Part shown: piece after piece, positions 48,756-57,914 of the stretch
Position numbering within the stretch: position 1 is the first letter of the stretch
Layout: each line of letters opens with the position of its first letter
Assembly (NCBI RefSeq): GCF_001431665.1
Contig: NZ_LLXV01000021.1
Coordinates: 62,001 to 126,000 of the forward strand
Length of the DNA: 64,000 nucleotides
From: Stenotrophomonas beteli
Lineage (GTDB): Bacteria; Pseudomonadota; Gammaproteobacteria; Xanthomonadales; Xanthomonadaceae
Reading direction: 5' to 3'
Notes under the pieces: model-generated
Databases searched by the model: none
Seen by the model: the letters and a program-made list of their open reading frames with translations, nothing else
Told to the model about the DNA's origin: nothing
Translations under genes and position numbers: made by a program

Positions 48756-48794
48756 GCGGTGTGCCGACCAACGGTCGGCGCCCACCGGCGCTAC
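48752..48794. repeat. SMAG-like REP
   Basis: GTAG at 48752 and CTAC at 48791 bound a weak palindrome (GTGCCGACC...GGTCGGCGC) between two genes. It is less regular than the other copies. Confidence 0.45.
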
Positions 48795-48796
48795 CG

Positions 48797-49255
48797 TCAA
48801 GGCTGCGCCAGGATCTTCCGCACCGAGCGGCCGCTGTTGGTGAGAATGTCATCGACCTGCCAGCACCCCTGGCCCTGGCGCACCATCGGCAGGCGGGTCA
48901 CGTAGGCCTTCTTCCACACCGAATAGCGCATCTCGACCTGGCCGGCGGTGGCCGAGGCCTCTTTCCAGCGGTAGCGCACCGGAGGTTCGATGTCGCCGTC
49001 CTGCGCATCCAGCCACGGATCGGAATCGATCGTACAGATGCCCTCCTCGCGCTGCTGGCAGGCGCGCTCGCCACGCAGTGCCTCGCCGAAGGCCGCGCTG
49101 ACCAGCGCCGGCGGTGGCTCCAGCAGATCGCCATCGCCCGTCGTTGCCTCGTAGAAGGCACGGGCAATGGCCGTGGGTTCCCTGCAGGCCGGTGCGGCCT
49201 GCACGATGGGGGCCAGCAGCACCCCGGCAAGCAAGAACATCCCTGTCTTTCGCAT
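48797..49255 (-). CDS. Secreted protein, DUF3828-like
   Basis: The protein has 152 residues from ATG 49255 (an ATG three codons upstream is equally possible). The signal peptide (FLLAGVLLAPIVQA) is cut before APACREP. The mature part begins with a helix (PTAIARAFYEATTGDGD), has an E..CQQREEGICTIDSDPWLDAQ segment and ends in a beta-rich VEMRYSVWKKAYVTRLPMVR...GCWQVDDILT. That matches small periplasmic proteins of the DUF3828 kind. Role unknown. Confidence 0.7.
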   Translation of the reverse strand: MRKTGMFLLAGVLLAPIVQAAPACREPTAIARAFYEATTGDGDLLEPPPALVSAAFGEALRGERACQQREEGICTIDSDPWLDAQDGDIEPPVRYRWKEASATAGQVEMRYSVWKKAYVTRLPMVRQGQGCWQVDDILTNSGRSVRKILAQP

Positions 49256-49285
49256 GTAGTCCATTTCTGGGTGGTGGTGATCCGT

Positions 49286-49345
49286 GTAGAGCCGAGCCCA
49301 TGCCCGGCTACTTTCGGCGTGAGCCGAGCGCAGGCTCGGCTCTAC
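49286..49345. repeat. SMAG-type REP pair
   Basis: GTAGAGCCGAGCCCATGCCC at 49286 and the inverted partner at 49321-49345 (ends CTAC) face each other. Typical GTAG-headed dimer, ending 14 bases before the TPR gene stop. Confidence 0.75.
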
Positions 49346-49358
49346 AGGAGCGTGGAGC

Positions 49359-51665
49359 CTACAACCCGTAACGCTCGATCACGTCCAGGTGTGGCTGGCG
49401 ATCCTGGTCGCAGGCTTCGGCCAGGCGCAGCCAGCAGTGCGGATGCGGCCACTTCACGGTTTCCTGCTGCAGGAAGCGGTGCAGCGCCAGCGGCGCATGG
49501 TCCTGCGGCTGGGCCACCGTGAACAGCAGGCCCGGCAGCGTGCCCTCCTCCGCATCGGGATCGGTCACGGTGTAGTCCGGGCGGCAGTGCGACCACACCT
49601 TCCAACCCTGTGCTTCGGCCGCCTCGACGAAGGCATTCCAGGCCTCGTCGCCCGGGTGCGCGCCGTCGATCATCCAGCTGCGGGCGAAGCCACCGCGCTC
49701 CAGCACATGCACCTGCGCATAGGTCGGGATGAAATGCTCGCGAGCTTCCTCCTCCTCGGGTGCCGGATGCACCAGCGCGGCATCGAACACCACCCAGTCG
49801 CCCACCTGCTGGGCGCGGTTGGACGGCGCATTCTCGACGATGCGTGCGGTGACCGGGCCACTGCGGCGCGCGTAGTACTCCATCGGTTCGCCGTTCTCTT
49901 CGCTGCGGATGATCACCCAGCCCCACGGTTCCTCGACCACGCCCTCGTGGCTGGACAGCTCCATGCCAAGCGCCGCAGCCGAGCGGCGCACCGCATCCCA
50001 GTCGCGTGCCGCGCTGGCCGCACTCATATGGTCCCAATGCGCGGCATTCGGTTCTTCCAGCAGCTCCACCAGCTGCGCATAGCAGGCCTGTGCCTCGCTG
50101 AAGCGGCCGGTTTCCATGTACATCCGCGCCAGCGTGCTGCGTGCACCGTGCGAACCCGGCGATGCCGCCAGCAGCGCCTGCGCGGCCTGCTCCAGCGCCG
50201 GCCAATCGGACACCCGGCGGGCGCGCTGCACCTCGCACCAGTGCGCGAACACCGGCACGCTGCTGCGGTAGACCTCGGCCAGCTGCCGCAGGCCGTCGTC
50301 ATCCCCCTGCTCGGCCAGCCAGCGCATCAGCGTGTAGGCCGCAGGGCCGTCATCCTGCGCATGTGCGCGCACGAATCGCCACAGCAATGCGCGCGCTTCC
50401 GCCTGTGCACCACAGGCGCTCAACGCAGAGGCGGCCATCTCGGCCAGCGCTTCGTCATCGGGCAGCTGCGCCTGTGCCTGCAGCAGCCACTGCGCCTCGC
50501 GTTCGGGATCGCGCGACTGGTTCTGTTCGCCCTGCGCCTCCAGCCACGCCAGCAACTCGCCGGCCAGTACCGGCAGCGGTGCGACCTCCGGCAACGCATC
50601 GATACGCGCAGCCAGGCCAGCCACCAGCGCAGCGGCGCCGCGGTCCTGGCGCAGCTGCGCCAGATGGGTACGGGCCAGTTCCAGCTGCCGTTGCGCCACC
50701 CAGCGCGCACCGCGCTGCAGGGCCAGCTCCAGGCTCAGTGCGGCCACCTCGATCAGCAGGCGGTGCGAACCGACGCGGGCGAAGTGTTCGATGATGGTGT
50801 TGAAGCGGGTGCCCAGATCCCAGGTATTGCGCTGCGGATCGCGCTGGCACAGCGCGGCGGCAGTGTTGGCCCACAGCCGCCAGTAGGTCGGGGTCAGTTC
50901 GCTCCACGGCACCAGCTGCTGCAGTGCTTCTTCGTCGCGCCCGAGCTGGGCCAGCGCCCAGGCCTTGGACAGGCGGCGCGGCACCGTGCAGTTGGCCGGC
51001 TCGTACTCTCCGGACGCAGCAACTTCGGCCTCCCGCTTTTCGATCAGCGCCAACGCCTCTTCAGCGCGGCCCATGCCGAGCAGGATCTTGATCTGCATCT
51101 CGGGGAAGCTGTCGAACACTTCCTTGCCGCAGGCCTCGATCGCGTCGGACTGCACCTGCAGGTAGTCCAATGCATCCTGGCCACGGCCATCATCAAGCAG
51201 CGCGTCGGCCTTCTCGCAGCTCAGGCACTGGAAACAGGCCCAGCTCGGATCGATGCGCGCCAGCGTTTCATCGCACACCTCGATGCGCTCGGGCACCCAG
51301 CCCGGGCCGTCGATGTTGCCGTAGCAGGCGGCCAGATCCTGGGTCACGCAGATCGACTGGGGGCACTCCAACGTATCTTCGCGATGGGCACGTTCGAACA
51401 GCGCTACCGCCTCGCCCAGCGCACTTTCACCTTCGACGCGGTTGCCGACGCGGTTGCGCAGCGCCCAGTGGCCGACGTAGACGTCGACCCACGGATTGTC
51501 CAGCGCCTTGCCCAGCGCGCGTGCTTCCGGCAGCAGGGCATCAACGCGATCAACGTGCAGCTCGCTCACCTCGTCGGCGAGCCGGTTCAGCAGCTGCGCA
51601 TTCTGCGCCTGGCCGGCCTGGCGCAGGTCACCCTGCAGTTTTTCGACCCAGTTCCAGATGTCCAT
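49359..51665 (-). CDS. Large TPR-like protein paired with the Hsp90-like gene
   Basis: This 768-residue soluble protein is almost entirely helical until about residue 560, with repeating Ala/Leu/Glu helices of TPR type (for example EVAALSLELALQRGARWVAQ and GRFSEAQACYAQLVELLEE). A Cys group, CFQCLSCEKAD, lies near residue 145. The last 200 residues are beta-rich (EPWGWVIIRSEENGEP; VGDWVVFDAALVHP). I do not know a named family. It starts 51 bases after the Hsp90-like gene ends, on the same strand, which suggests one transcript and a partner or client-adaptor role (inference). Confidence 0.75.
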   Translation of the reverse strand: MDIWNWVEKLQGDLRQAGQAQNAQLLNRLADEVSELHVDRVDALLPEARALGKALDNPWVDVYVGHWALRNRVGNRVEGESALGEAVALFERAHREDTLECPQSICVTQDLAACYGNIDGPGWVPERIEVCDETLARIDPSWACFQCLSCEKADALLDDGRGQDALDYLQVQSDAIEACGKEVFDSFPEMQIKILLGMGRAEEALALIEKREAEVAASGEYEPANCTVPRRLSKAWALAQLGRDEEALQQLVPWSELTPTYWRLWANTAAALCQRDPQRNTWDLGTRFNTIIEHFARVGSHRLLIEVAALSLELALQRGARWVAQRQLELARTHLAQLRQDRGAAALVAGLAARIDALPEVAPLPVLAGELLAWLEAQGEQNQSRDPEREAQWLLQAQAQLPDDEALAEMAASALSACGAQAEARALLWRFVRAHAQDDGPAAYTLMRWLAEQGDDDGLRQLAEVYRSSVPVFAHWCEVQRARRVSDWPALEQAAQALLAASPGSHGARSTLARMYMETGRFSEAQACYAQLVELLEEPNAAHWDHMSAASAARDWDAVRRSAAALGMELSSHEGVVEEPWGWVIIRSEENGEPMEYYARRSGPVTARIVENAPSNRAQQVGDWVVFDAALVHPAPEEEEAREHFIPTYAQVHVLERGGFARSWMIDGAHPGDEAWNAFVEAAEAQGWKVWSHCRPDYTVTDPDAEEGTLPGLLFTVAQPQDHAPLALHRFLQQETVKWPHPHCWLRLAEACDQDRQPHLDVIERYGL

Positions 51666-51715
51666 GGGGTAATTGTTCCTGTCTAGCGAAGGCTGGATGA
51701 GAGGGGGCGCGGTGC

Positions 51716-53572
51716 TCAGCGCAGCATCTGCTGCAGGGCACCGGCGATATCGGTAAAGGCGCCGTTGAGATCCGGGCCAGGTGTGGCCGTGGCACGGGCC
51801 AATGGACGGCCCTGCGCGGCGACGATGATCTTCAGCGAGCGCAGCAGGCGCGCCGCCGCTTCGGCCTGTGGATGACCCTCGCGCTGGGCGCGCAACAGCG
51901 CCTGCACCGCCGCGTTGTCCAGATTGAGGTACAGCCGCGACGGTGCGCGCGATTCGATGCGTGCGGTGAACTGCCGGGCCAGGCGCAGCGCAGCCATCGA
52001 CACGCGCTTGTCGTTCTCGTCGTCTTCCAGGCGCTGCTTCAACTCGGCTTCGCGGTCCGGTACCACCACCACCGGCAGCGCCTCGGGGCTGAAGCGTGCC
52101 GGCAGCAGCTGCTCGCCGTCACCGAGCTGCTCGCGCAGCCAGGCCAGCTGCGCTTCGTCCAGACTATCATCACTGCGGAACAGCGCGCGATTGCCCTGCT
52201 CGGTGCCCAGTTCAACCAGGCGCAGGCCCTTGGCCTGGGCCCAGCGGCGCAGGAACGGCACCACCGCGTAGCGATGGCCATGCGCCACCGGCACGCCCAT
52301 CGCGCGGAACAGCATCTCCTCGAAGCCGCCACCGTTATCGAGAATCACGTGCACAGCGCCACGTGCCGGCAACGCGCTGGCCGGCAGGTCGCCCTGCGAG
52401 GTCGGCACGCGCACATGCTCCATCAGCAGCTCGAACAGCCGGTCATCACAGAGTGCCGCGCCCAGCAGCGCCTCGTTGTGGCGGGTCAGTACCCGTCGCC
52501 ACGCTTCCGGCTGCTGCCGCGCGACGTCGGCCAGGCCATCGATCAGCGCTTCCAGCAACGCATGCTGCACCGCGCGGTACTGGTCGTCGCGCTGCAGGTC
52601 TTCGCGGCTGGCGGTGGGCGTGAGGCGGGACGATTCGATCACTCCACCGATGAAACCGGCCCACGGCGGCAGCAGATCGCGCGCGTCGTCGTCCAGCAGC
52701 ATGCCGCGCACGAACACCGACAGGTTGCGGTTGTCGCTGGTGCCATAGGTGGCGCCGTCCTGCACCCACAGCAGGCCGGTGGCATCGCTGCTGCCGTCGG
52801 CACGCAGCGGCACGGTGACAATCGGCTCGAAATCGTGCTCGAAGCGCGCAGCGAACTGCAGTGCCTGGCGGCGCGCCTGCACCGGGTGCACGGCCACGTC
52901 ACCCTGCCCCCGCCACGGCGGCGGCTCGGGGTTGAGCGCTTCGGTCGCAGCACCGATGAAGATCGGCTCGGACAGCAGCGCGCAGTAGCGGCCCAGCACT
53001 TCGTGCAGGCGCGCCTCGTTGGCCAGCGGCAGGAAATCCGGATGCAGCTCCAGTTCCACCTCGGTGCCGACCGCACGTGCCGGCACTTCGCTGACGGTGT
53101 ACTGCTCGGCGTTGCTGGACACGTACAGGTGCCCCAGAGCGGGCGTCTGGTATGACGTGGTACGCACGCTGACCCGGCGCGCCAGCACGAAAGCCGACAG
53201 GAAACCGAGGCCGAACATGCCGATCAGGCCTTCATCGTCCTCGCCGCCCTGGCGCAGGCCCCGGGTATAGCCGACGCCGACGGTGGCCAGGTAGTCGTGG
53301 ATTTCCTGGCGGGTCAGGCCCGCCCCCGTGTCGGTGATGCGCAGCACGCCAGCACCGGCGTCGACCTGCACCGAGATGCGCGAAGGCACCTCGGTCCCGG
53401 GTTGCTCGATGCGCCGGCGGATGATCGAGTCGTGCGCGTTCTGCACCAGTTCGCGCAGGGCCACCACCGGGGTGGAATACAGGTGCTTGCCCAGCACCGT
53501 CATCAATCCATTGAGATCAACCCCGGCGCGGCGGATTTCGGCGTTGGGGGCGATGAGCGCGGTGTCCTGCAT
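51716..53572 (-). CDS. Hsp90-family ATPase distinct from HtpG
   Basis: This 618-residue protein has the GHKL ATPase start of Hsp90: LYSTPVVALRELVQNAHDSI, with the ATP-coordinating Glu/Asn, then LRITDTGAGLTRQEI and GLIGMFGLGFLSAFVL. The middle domain has ESSRLTPTASREDLQRD with the conserved ATP-contacting arginine. The C-terminal dimerisation region is shorter and differs from standard HtpG (ends ALQQMLR). It is not the main HtpG by sequence pattern, more likely a second Hsp90-like chaperone. It precedes the TPR-like gene in the same direction. Confidence 0.88.
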   Translation of the reverse strand: MQDTALIAPNAEIRRAGVDLNGLMTVLGKHLYSTPVVALRELVQNAHDSIIRRRIEQPGTEVPSRISVQVDAGAGVLRITDTGAGLTRQEIHDYLATVGVGYTRGLRQGGEDDEGLIGMFGLGFLSAFVLARRVSVRTTSYQTPALGHLYVSSNAEQYTVSEVPARAVGTEVELELHPDFLPLANEARLHEVLGRYCALLSEPIFIGAATEALNPEPPPWRGQGDVAVHPVQARRQALQFAARFEHDFEPIVTVPLRADGSSDATGLLWVQDGATYGTSDNRNLSVFVRGMLLDDDARDLLPPWAGFIGGVIESSRLTPTASREDLQRDDQYRAVQHALLEALIDGLADVARQQPEAWRRVLTRHNEALLGAALCDDRLFELLMEHVRVPTSQGDLPASALPARGAVHVILDNGGGFEEMLFRAMGVPVAHGHRYAVVPFLRRWAQAKGLRLVELGTEQGNRALFRSDDSLDEAQLAWLREQLGDGEQLLPARFSPEALPVVVVPDREAELKQRLEDDENDKRVSMAALRLARQFTARIESRAPSRLYLNLDNAAVQALLRAQREGHPQAEAAARLLRSLKIIVAAQGRPLARATATPGPDLNGAFTDIAGALQQMLR

Positions 53573-53671
53573 GTAATCGTTTACTCCTGGGCACGGAAAG
53601 ACGCCAGAGGGCGTCTTCGTCGAGCGGGAAAAACTAGCACAGTGGAGCTGACCGTTACTGCATTGGCATGA

Positions 53672-53800
53672 GTAGACCCGAGCCGATGCTCGGCTGCCGT
53701 CCGTTCTCTGTAGAGTCGAGCCATGCTCGACGGCAGCTCCACCACCAGTCGAGCATGGCTCGACTCTACGAAAGGCAGCCGGGCGTGGGCGCGGCTCTAC
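53672..53800. repeat. Cluster of four SMAG-type REPs
   Basis: GTAG-headed palindromes lie at 53672-53698 and 53710-53732 on the plus strand, and 53749-53769 and 53774-53800 on the minus strand. Their stems (GAGCCATGCTC, GAGCATGGCTC) match in pairs. The cluster fills the space before the end of radA. Confidence 0.75.
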
Positions 53801-53810
53801 AGGGCCGGCC

Positions 53811-55187
53811 TCACGCCGCGTCGATGGCCTCGGACAGGCGCTCGACCGCGATCACCTCCATGCCCTTCACTGAACCGCCTTTGGGCGCATTGGCCTTGGG
53901 CACGATCGCGCGCTTGAAACCATGGGTGGCGGCCTCGCGCAGCCGGTCTTCACCATTGGGCACCGGGCGGATCTCGCCGGACAGGCCAACCTCACCGAAG
54001 GCGATGGTCTTTTCCGCCAGCGGACGGTCCTGCAGCGAGGACAGCACGGCCAGCAGCACCGGCAGGTCGGCGGCGGTCTCCTGCACCCGGATGCCACCGA
54101 CCACGTTGACGAACACGTCCTGGTCACCGACCAGCACGCCGCCGTGGCGATGCAGCACCGCCAGCAGCATCGCCAGCCGGTTCTGTTCCAGGCCCACGGC
54201 GACGCGGCGCGGGTTCGACAACGGCGAGGCATCGACCAGCGCCTGTACTTCGACCAGCAACGGCCGGGTGCCCTCGCGGGTGACCATCACGCAGCTGCCG
54301 GGCTGGTGGGTGCTGCCCCCGGACAGGAAGATCGCCGACGGGTTGGACACTTCCTTCAGCCCCTTGTCGCCCATCGCGAAGACGCCCAGTTCATTGACCG
54401 CACCGAAGCGGTTCTTGAACGCGCGCAACAGGCGGAAGCGGCTGCCGCTCTCACCTTCGAAGTACAGCACCGCATCGACCATGTGCTCGAGCACGCGCGG
54501 GCCGGCGATGCCGCCCTCCTTGGTGACGTGGCCGACCAGGAACACCGCGGTGCCGGTTTCCTTGGCAAAGCGCACCAGCCGTGCCGCGCTCTCGCGCACC
54601 TGGCTCACCGAGCCTGGTGCGGCGGTCAGGCTCTCGGTCCACAGGGTCTGCACGGAGTCGGCCACGATCAGCCGCGGGCCGGCCTTGGACGCATGCTGCA
54701 GGATCGACTCGACGCCGGTCTCGGCCAAGGCATTGACGCCATCCAATGGCAGCTCCAGCCGATGCGCGCGGCCGGCCACCTGCGCCAGCGACTCCTCGCC
54801 GGTCACGTACAGCACCGGCAGTTCGGCCGCCATCTTCGCCACCGCCTGCAGCAGCAGGGTCGACTTGCCGATGCCCGGATCGCCGCCCACCAGCACCACG
54901 GCCCCTTCCACCAGACCGCCACCCAGCACCCGGTCGAATTCACCGATACCGGTGCTGACCCGGCGGTGCTCGGTCTGCTCGACATCCTTCAGCGCGGTGA
55001 TCTTCGGCGGATCGATCTTGCCGGCCCAGCCGGCCCGTCGCGAGGCGGGCGCCTTGGCTGCGGCGGCGCTTTCCAGGACGATTTCCGACAGCGAATTCCA
55101 GGCATTGCACTCGGTGCACTGGCCCTGCCACTTGCTGAATTCAGCGCCGCATTCATTGCAGACGTAGGCGGTACGGGCTTTTGCCAT
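53811..55187 (-). CDS. radA: DNA repair protein RadA
   Basis: The protein has 458 residues from ATG 55187. The N-terminal zinc finger is CNECGAEFSKWQGQCTEC, the RecA-like ATPase carries GGDPGIGKSTLLLQ, the RadA-specific KNRFG motif is in AFKNRFGAVNELG, and the C-terminal Lon-like domain spans VNVVGGIRVQET onwards. RadA is a helicase that extends recombination D-loops by branch migration. Domain order and length are canonical. It overlaps no other gene and is divergent from the c-di-GMP protein. Confidence 0.98.
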   Translation of the reverse strand: MAKARTAYVCNECGAEFSKWQGQCTECNAWNSLSEIVLESAAAAKAPASRRAGWAGKIDPPKITALKDVEQTEHRRVSTGIGEFDRVLGGGLVEGAVVLVGGDPGIGKSTLLLQAVAKMAAELPVLYVTGEESLAQVAGRAHRLELPLDGVNALAETGVESILQHASKAGPRLIVADSVQTLWTESLTAAPGSVSQVRESAARLVRFAKETGTAVFLVGHVTKEGGIAGPRVLEHMVDAVLYFEGESGSRFRLLRAFKNRFGAVNELGVFAMGDKGLKEVSNPSAIFLSGGSTHQPGSCVMVTREGTRPLLVEVQALVDASPLSNPRRVAVGLEQNRLAMLLAVLHRHGGVLVGDQDVFVNVVGGIRVQETAADLPVLLAVLSSLQDRPLAEKTIAFGEVGLSGEIRPVPNGEDRLREAATHGFKRAIVPKANAPKGGSVKGMEVIAVERLSEAIDAA

Positions 55188-55336
55188 CGGGTGATTTCCT
55201 GCAGCGGGAGCGAGCGTGGCAGGATAGCCGAGCCGGGTCGCAGGTGCTGCGACCACTCAAGTCCTGCCCACCTGCGCCGATAGGGGTCGCGGGCGTGCGC
55301 CTTGCGGGCGCCCCTTCCTCTCCCACTGGATTCAAC

Positions 55337-57394
55337 ATGACTGGCAGTTACAGTCAGAGCCTGGTCATCATCTCCCTGCTGGTGGCCATTCTTGCTTCGT
55401 ACACGGCGCTGGACATGGCCGGGCGGCTGGCCACGGCCGAGGGCCGCGTGGCCCGCTGGTGGCTGGCCGGTGGCGCGGCGGCCATGGGCCTGGGCATCTG
55501 GTCGATGCACTTCATCGGCATGCTCGCCTTCGACCTGCCGATCCCGGTGGGTTACGACCTTGGGATCACGCTGTACTCGCTGGCGGTCTCGATCGGTGCT
55601 TCGGCCTATGCGCTGTGGCTGGTGTCGCGGCCCAGCCTGCCGTGGCGCCGGCTGCTGGCCGGTGCGGTGCTGATGGGCCTGGGCATCGCCACCATGCACT
55701 ACCTGGGCATGGCAGCGATGCGCATGCAACCCGGCATCGACTACCACCCGGGCTGGTTTGCCGCCTCCGTCGCCGTGGCCATCGGCGCCGCTGGCGCCGC
55801 TCTGTGGATCGCATTCCGCCTGCGCGCCGAGCAGCGCCACACCCTGCTCCTGCGCGCGCTCGCATCGCTGGTGATGGGCCTGGCCATCGTCGGCATGCAT
55901 TACACCGGCATGGCCGCGGCGCGCTTCCCCGAAGGCAGCATCTGTGGCGCCGTCGGTAGCGGTGGCATCGACACGCGCTGGCTGGCGGTGCTGGTGATCG
56001 TGACCACCGTGGCCACGCTGGGCATCGCCCTGGTCGCCTCGCTGTTCGACCGGCAGATGCGCGTGCGCACCGGCCTGCTGGCCGACTCACTGGCGCATGC
56101 CAACGACAAGCTGATCCAGGCCGCGCTGCATGATCCACTGACCCAGCTGCCCAACCGCATGCTGCTGCAGGACCGTATCGAGCAGGCCATCGAGAAGGCG
56201 CGGCGCCGCAATCATGCGGTGGCAGTGATGTTCTGCGATCTGGACGGTTTCAAGGCAGTCAATGATGCCTATGGCCACCAGCTCGGCGACCGCCTGCTGG
56301 TGGCGGTGGCGCAGCGCATCGGCAGCCTGCTGCGGCCGCAGGATACGTTCGCCCGCCTCGGTGGCGACGAGTTCGTGATCGTGCTGGACATCGATATTCC
56401 CGACGATGCGGTGGTGGTGGCCGAGCGCATCATCGCCGCTGCCGGCGAACCGTTCGCGCTGGATGCGGCCGAACTGCAGGTGAGTGCCAGCCTGGGCATC
56501 GCCCTGTACCCGGATGACGCAAGCAATGAGCGTGAGCTGATGGCGCACGCCGATGCGGCGATGTACCACACCAAGGAAACCGGGCGGAACGGCTACACCT
56601 TCTTCACCCCGTCGATGCAGCTCAGTGCCAACCGCCAGCTGCGCCTGCTGCAGGACCTGCGCAAGGCGATCGCACGCGGCGAACTGGTGCTGCACTACCA
56701 GCCCAAGTTCCCGGCCGCCGGCGCCCCGGCCACCGGTGCCGAGGCGCTGCTGCGCTGGCAGCACCCGGAACTGGGCCTGCTGGCGCCGGACGTGTTCATT
56801 CCCATCGCCGAGCGCAGCGGACTGATCCTGCCGATCGGCGACTGGGTGCTGGACCGCGCCTGCGCGCAGCTGCGCGCGTGGCACGACGCCGGGCATGCGC
56901 AATGGACGATGGCGGTGAACCTGTCGCCCCTGCAGTTCGCCTCGCCAGCGCTGCTGGGCAGCGTGCGCGAAGTGCTGCAGCGGCATCGGATCGAACCGGC
57001 GCGGCTGACGCTGGAGATCACCGAAACCACCGCGATGAAGGATGTCGATGCCAGCCTGGCGATCCTCAACGACCTCACCGCGATGGGCGTGCACATTGCC
57101 ATCGATGATTTCGGTACCGGCTATTCCAGCCTGCTGTACCTCAAGCGCATGCCGGCCACCGAACTGAAGATCGACCGCGCCTTCGTGCACGATCTGGAAT
57201 GCAATGCCGAAGATGCGGCCATCGTCTCCTCGATCATCGCGCTGGGCCGCACCCTGCAGCTGCAGGTGGTGGCCGAGGGCGTGGAGACGCAGGCGCAGCG
57301 CGAGTACCTGAGCGCACTGGGCTGCGACCAGCTGCAGGGCTACCACCTGGGCCGGCCGATGGAGGCCGACGAGTTCCTGCGCCGGGTGGGGTGA
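55337..57394 (+). CDS. MHYT-GGDEF-EAL c-di-GMP signalling protein
   Basis: The protein has 685 residues from ATG 55337. Seven membrane helices contain three MHYT motifs (MHFIGM, MHYLGM, MHYTGM at about residues 57, 120 and 188), thought to bind copper and sense gases such as O2, CO or NO. The cytoplasmic part has a GGDEF domain with an intact RLGGDEF site, which can make c-di-GMP. An EAL domain follows with EALLRWQHP, DDFGTGYSS and EGVET, which can hydrolyse it. Either or both activities may be active. Upstream frames are ignored. A palindrome and terminator follow. Confidence 0.95.
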   Translation: MTGSYSQSLVIISLLVAILASYTALDMAGRLATAEGRVARWWLAGGAAAMGLGIWSMHFIGMLAFDLPIPVGYDLGITLYSLAVSIGASAYALWLVSRPSLPWRRLLAGAVLMGLGIATMHYLGMAAMRMQPGIDYHPGWFAASVAVAIGAAGAALWIAFRLRAEQRHTLLLRALASLVMGLAIVGMHYTGMAAARFPEGSICGAVGSGGIDTRWLAVLVIVTTVATLGIALVASLFDRQMRVRTGLLADSLAHANDKLIQAALHDPLTQLPNRMLLQDRIEQAIEKARRRNHAVAVMFCDLDGFKAVNDAYGHQLGDRLLVAVAQRIGSLLRPQDTFARLGGDEFVIVLDIDIPDDAVVVAERIIAAAGEPFALDAAELQVSASLGIALYPDDASNERELMAHADAAMYHTKETGRNGYTFFTPSMQLSANRQLRLLQDLRKAIARGELVLHYQPKFPAAGAPATGAEALLRWQHPELGLLAPDVFIPIAERSGLILPIGDWVLDRACAQLRAWHDAGHAQWTMAVNLSPLQFASPALLGSVREVLQRHRIEPARLTLEITETTAMKDVDASLAILNDLTAMGVHIAIDDFGTGYSSLLYLKRMPATELKIDRAFVHDLECNAEDAAIVSSIIALGRTLQLQVVAEGVETQAQREYLSALGCDQLQGYHLGRPMEADEFLRRVG

Positions 57395-57406
57395 GACCCC
57401 GGGTCG

Positions 57407-57445
57407 GGGGTCGGATCCCTTGCCGCAGGCAAGGGCTCTGACCCC
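57407..57445. repeat. Palindrome related to the one at 43959
   Basis: GGGGTCGGATCCCTTGCC (57407-57424) pairs with GGCAAGGGCTCTGACCCC (57428-57445), with two mismatches. The arms share GGGGTC.GATCCCTT with the element at 43959-44003. Confidence 0.65.
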
Positions 57446-57522
57446 ATGCACGTGTGCTGTGGATCTCCGGGCCGGCATTACCCCCTGGCATGCGTTGCAC
57501 GTGCTGCCCTCTACCCGCCAAC

Positions 57523-57550
57523 AGAAAGGCCGCCCGAGGGCGGCCTTTCT
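57523..57550. terminator. Bidirectional terminator between the EAL gene and cyoD
   Basis: A twelve-base perfect stem AGAAAGGCCGCC/GGCGGCCTTTCT with loop CGAG lies between convergent genes. It has T-rich flanks on both strands, so it may serve both. Confidence 0.8.
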
Positions 57551-57572
57551 GCGTGGCAACGTCGCCAGGACG

Positions 57573-57914
57573 TCAGTGCATCATGTGCACGTTCATGTTG
57601 TGCATGACCCACAGGGTACCGACCACGATGATGCCGATCACCACCACGGTGAAGGCCGCGGCGTTGACGTTCCAGCGGCTTTCCGAGGAGCGGTCCAGGT
57701 GCAGGAAGAACACCAGGTGCACCAGCATCTGCAGGACCGCGGTGATGGCGATCACCACACCGCTGACGGTGCGCGAGAAATCACCCGACATCACCGTCCA
57801 GAACGGGATGACGGTCAGCACCACCGCCAGCACGAAGCCGATCAGGTACGACTTCACGGTGCCATGGCTTTCGCCGCCGGTGCCGTGGTCGTGTGCATGG
57901 TTGTCATGTGCCAT
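57573..57914 (-). CDS. cyoD: Cytochrome bo3 ubiquinol oxidase subunit IV
   Basis: The protein has 113 residues from ATG 57914, three membrane helices (SYLIGFVLAVVLTVIPFW, VVIAITAVLQMLVHLVFFL, NVNAAAFTVVVIGIIVVG), as in CyoD. It is a small subunit needed for assembly or stability of the bo3 oxidase. The N-terminus is histidine-rich ([11 protein letters not shown]). It overlaps the stop of cyoC (TAATG) and ends the operon before the terminator at 57523. cyoE, the haem O synthase gene, is not adjacent. Confidence 0.95.
   Translation of the reverse strand: MAHDNHAHDHGTGGESHGTVKSYLIGFVLAVVLTVIPFWTVMSGDFSRTVSGVVIAITAVLQMLVHLVFFLHLDRSSESRWNVNAAAFTVVVIGIIVVGTLWVMHNMNVHMMH

Noticed and set aside
49389-51686. 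765-codon plus-strand frame opposite the TPR gene
   Set aside because: A typical high-GC antisense frame, His/Arg/Gln-rich; the minus strand has the coherent helical repeat protein.
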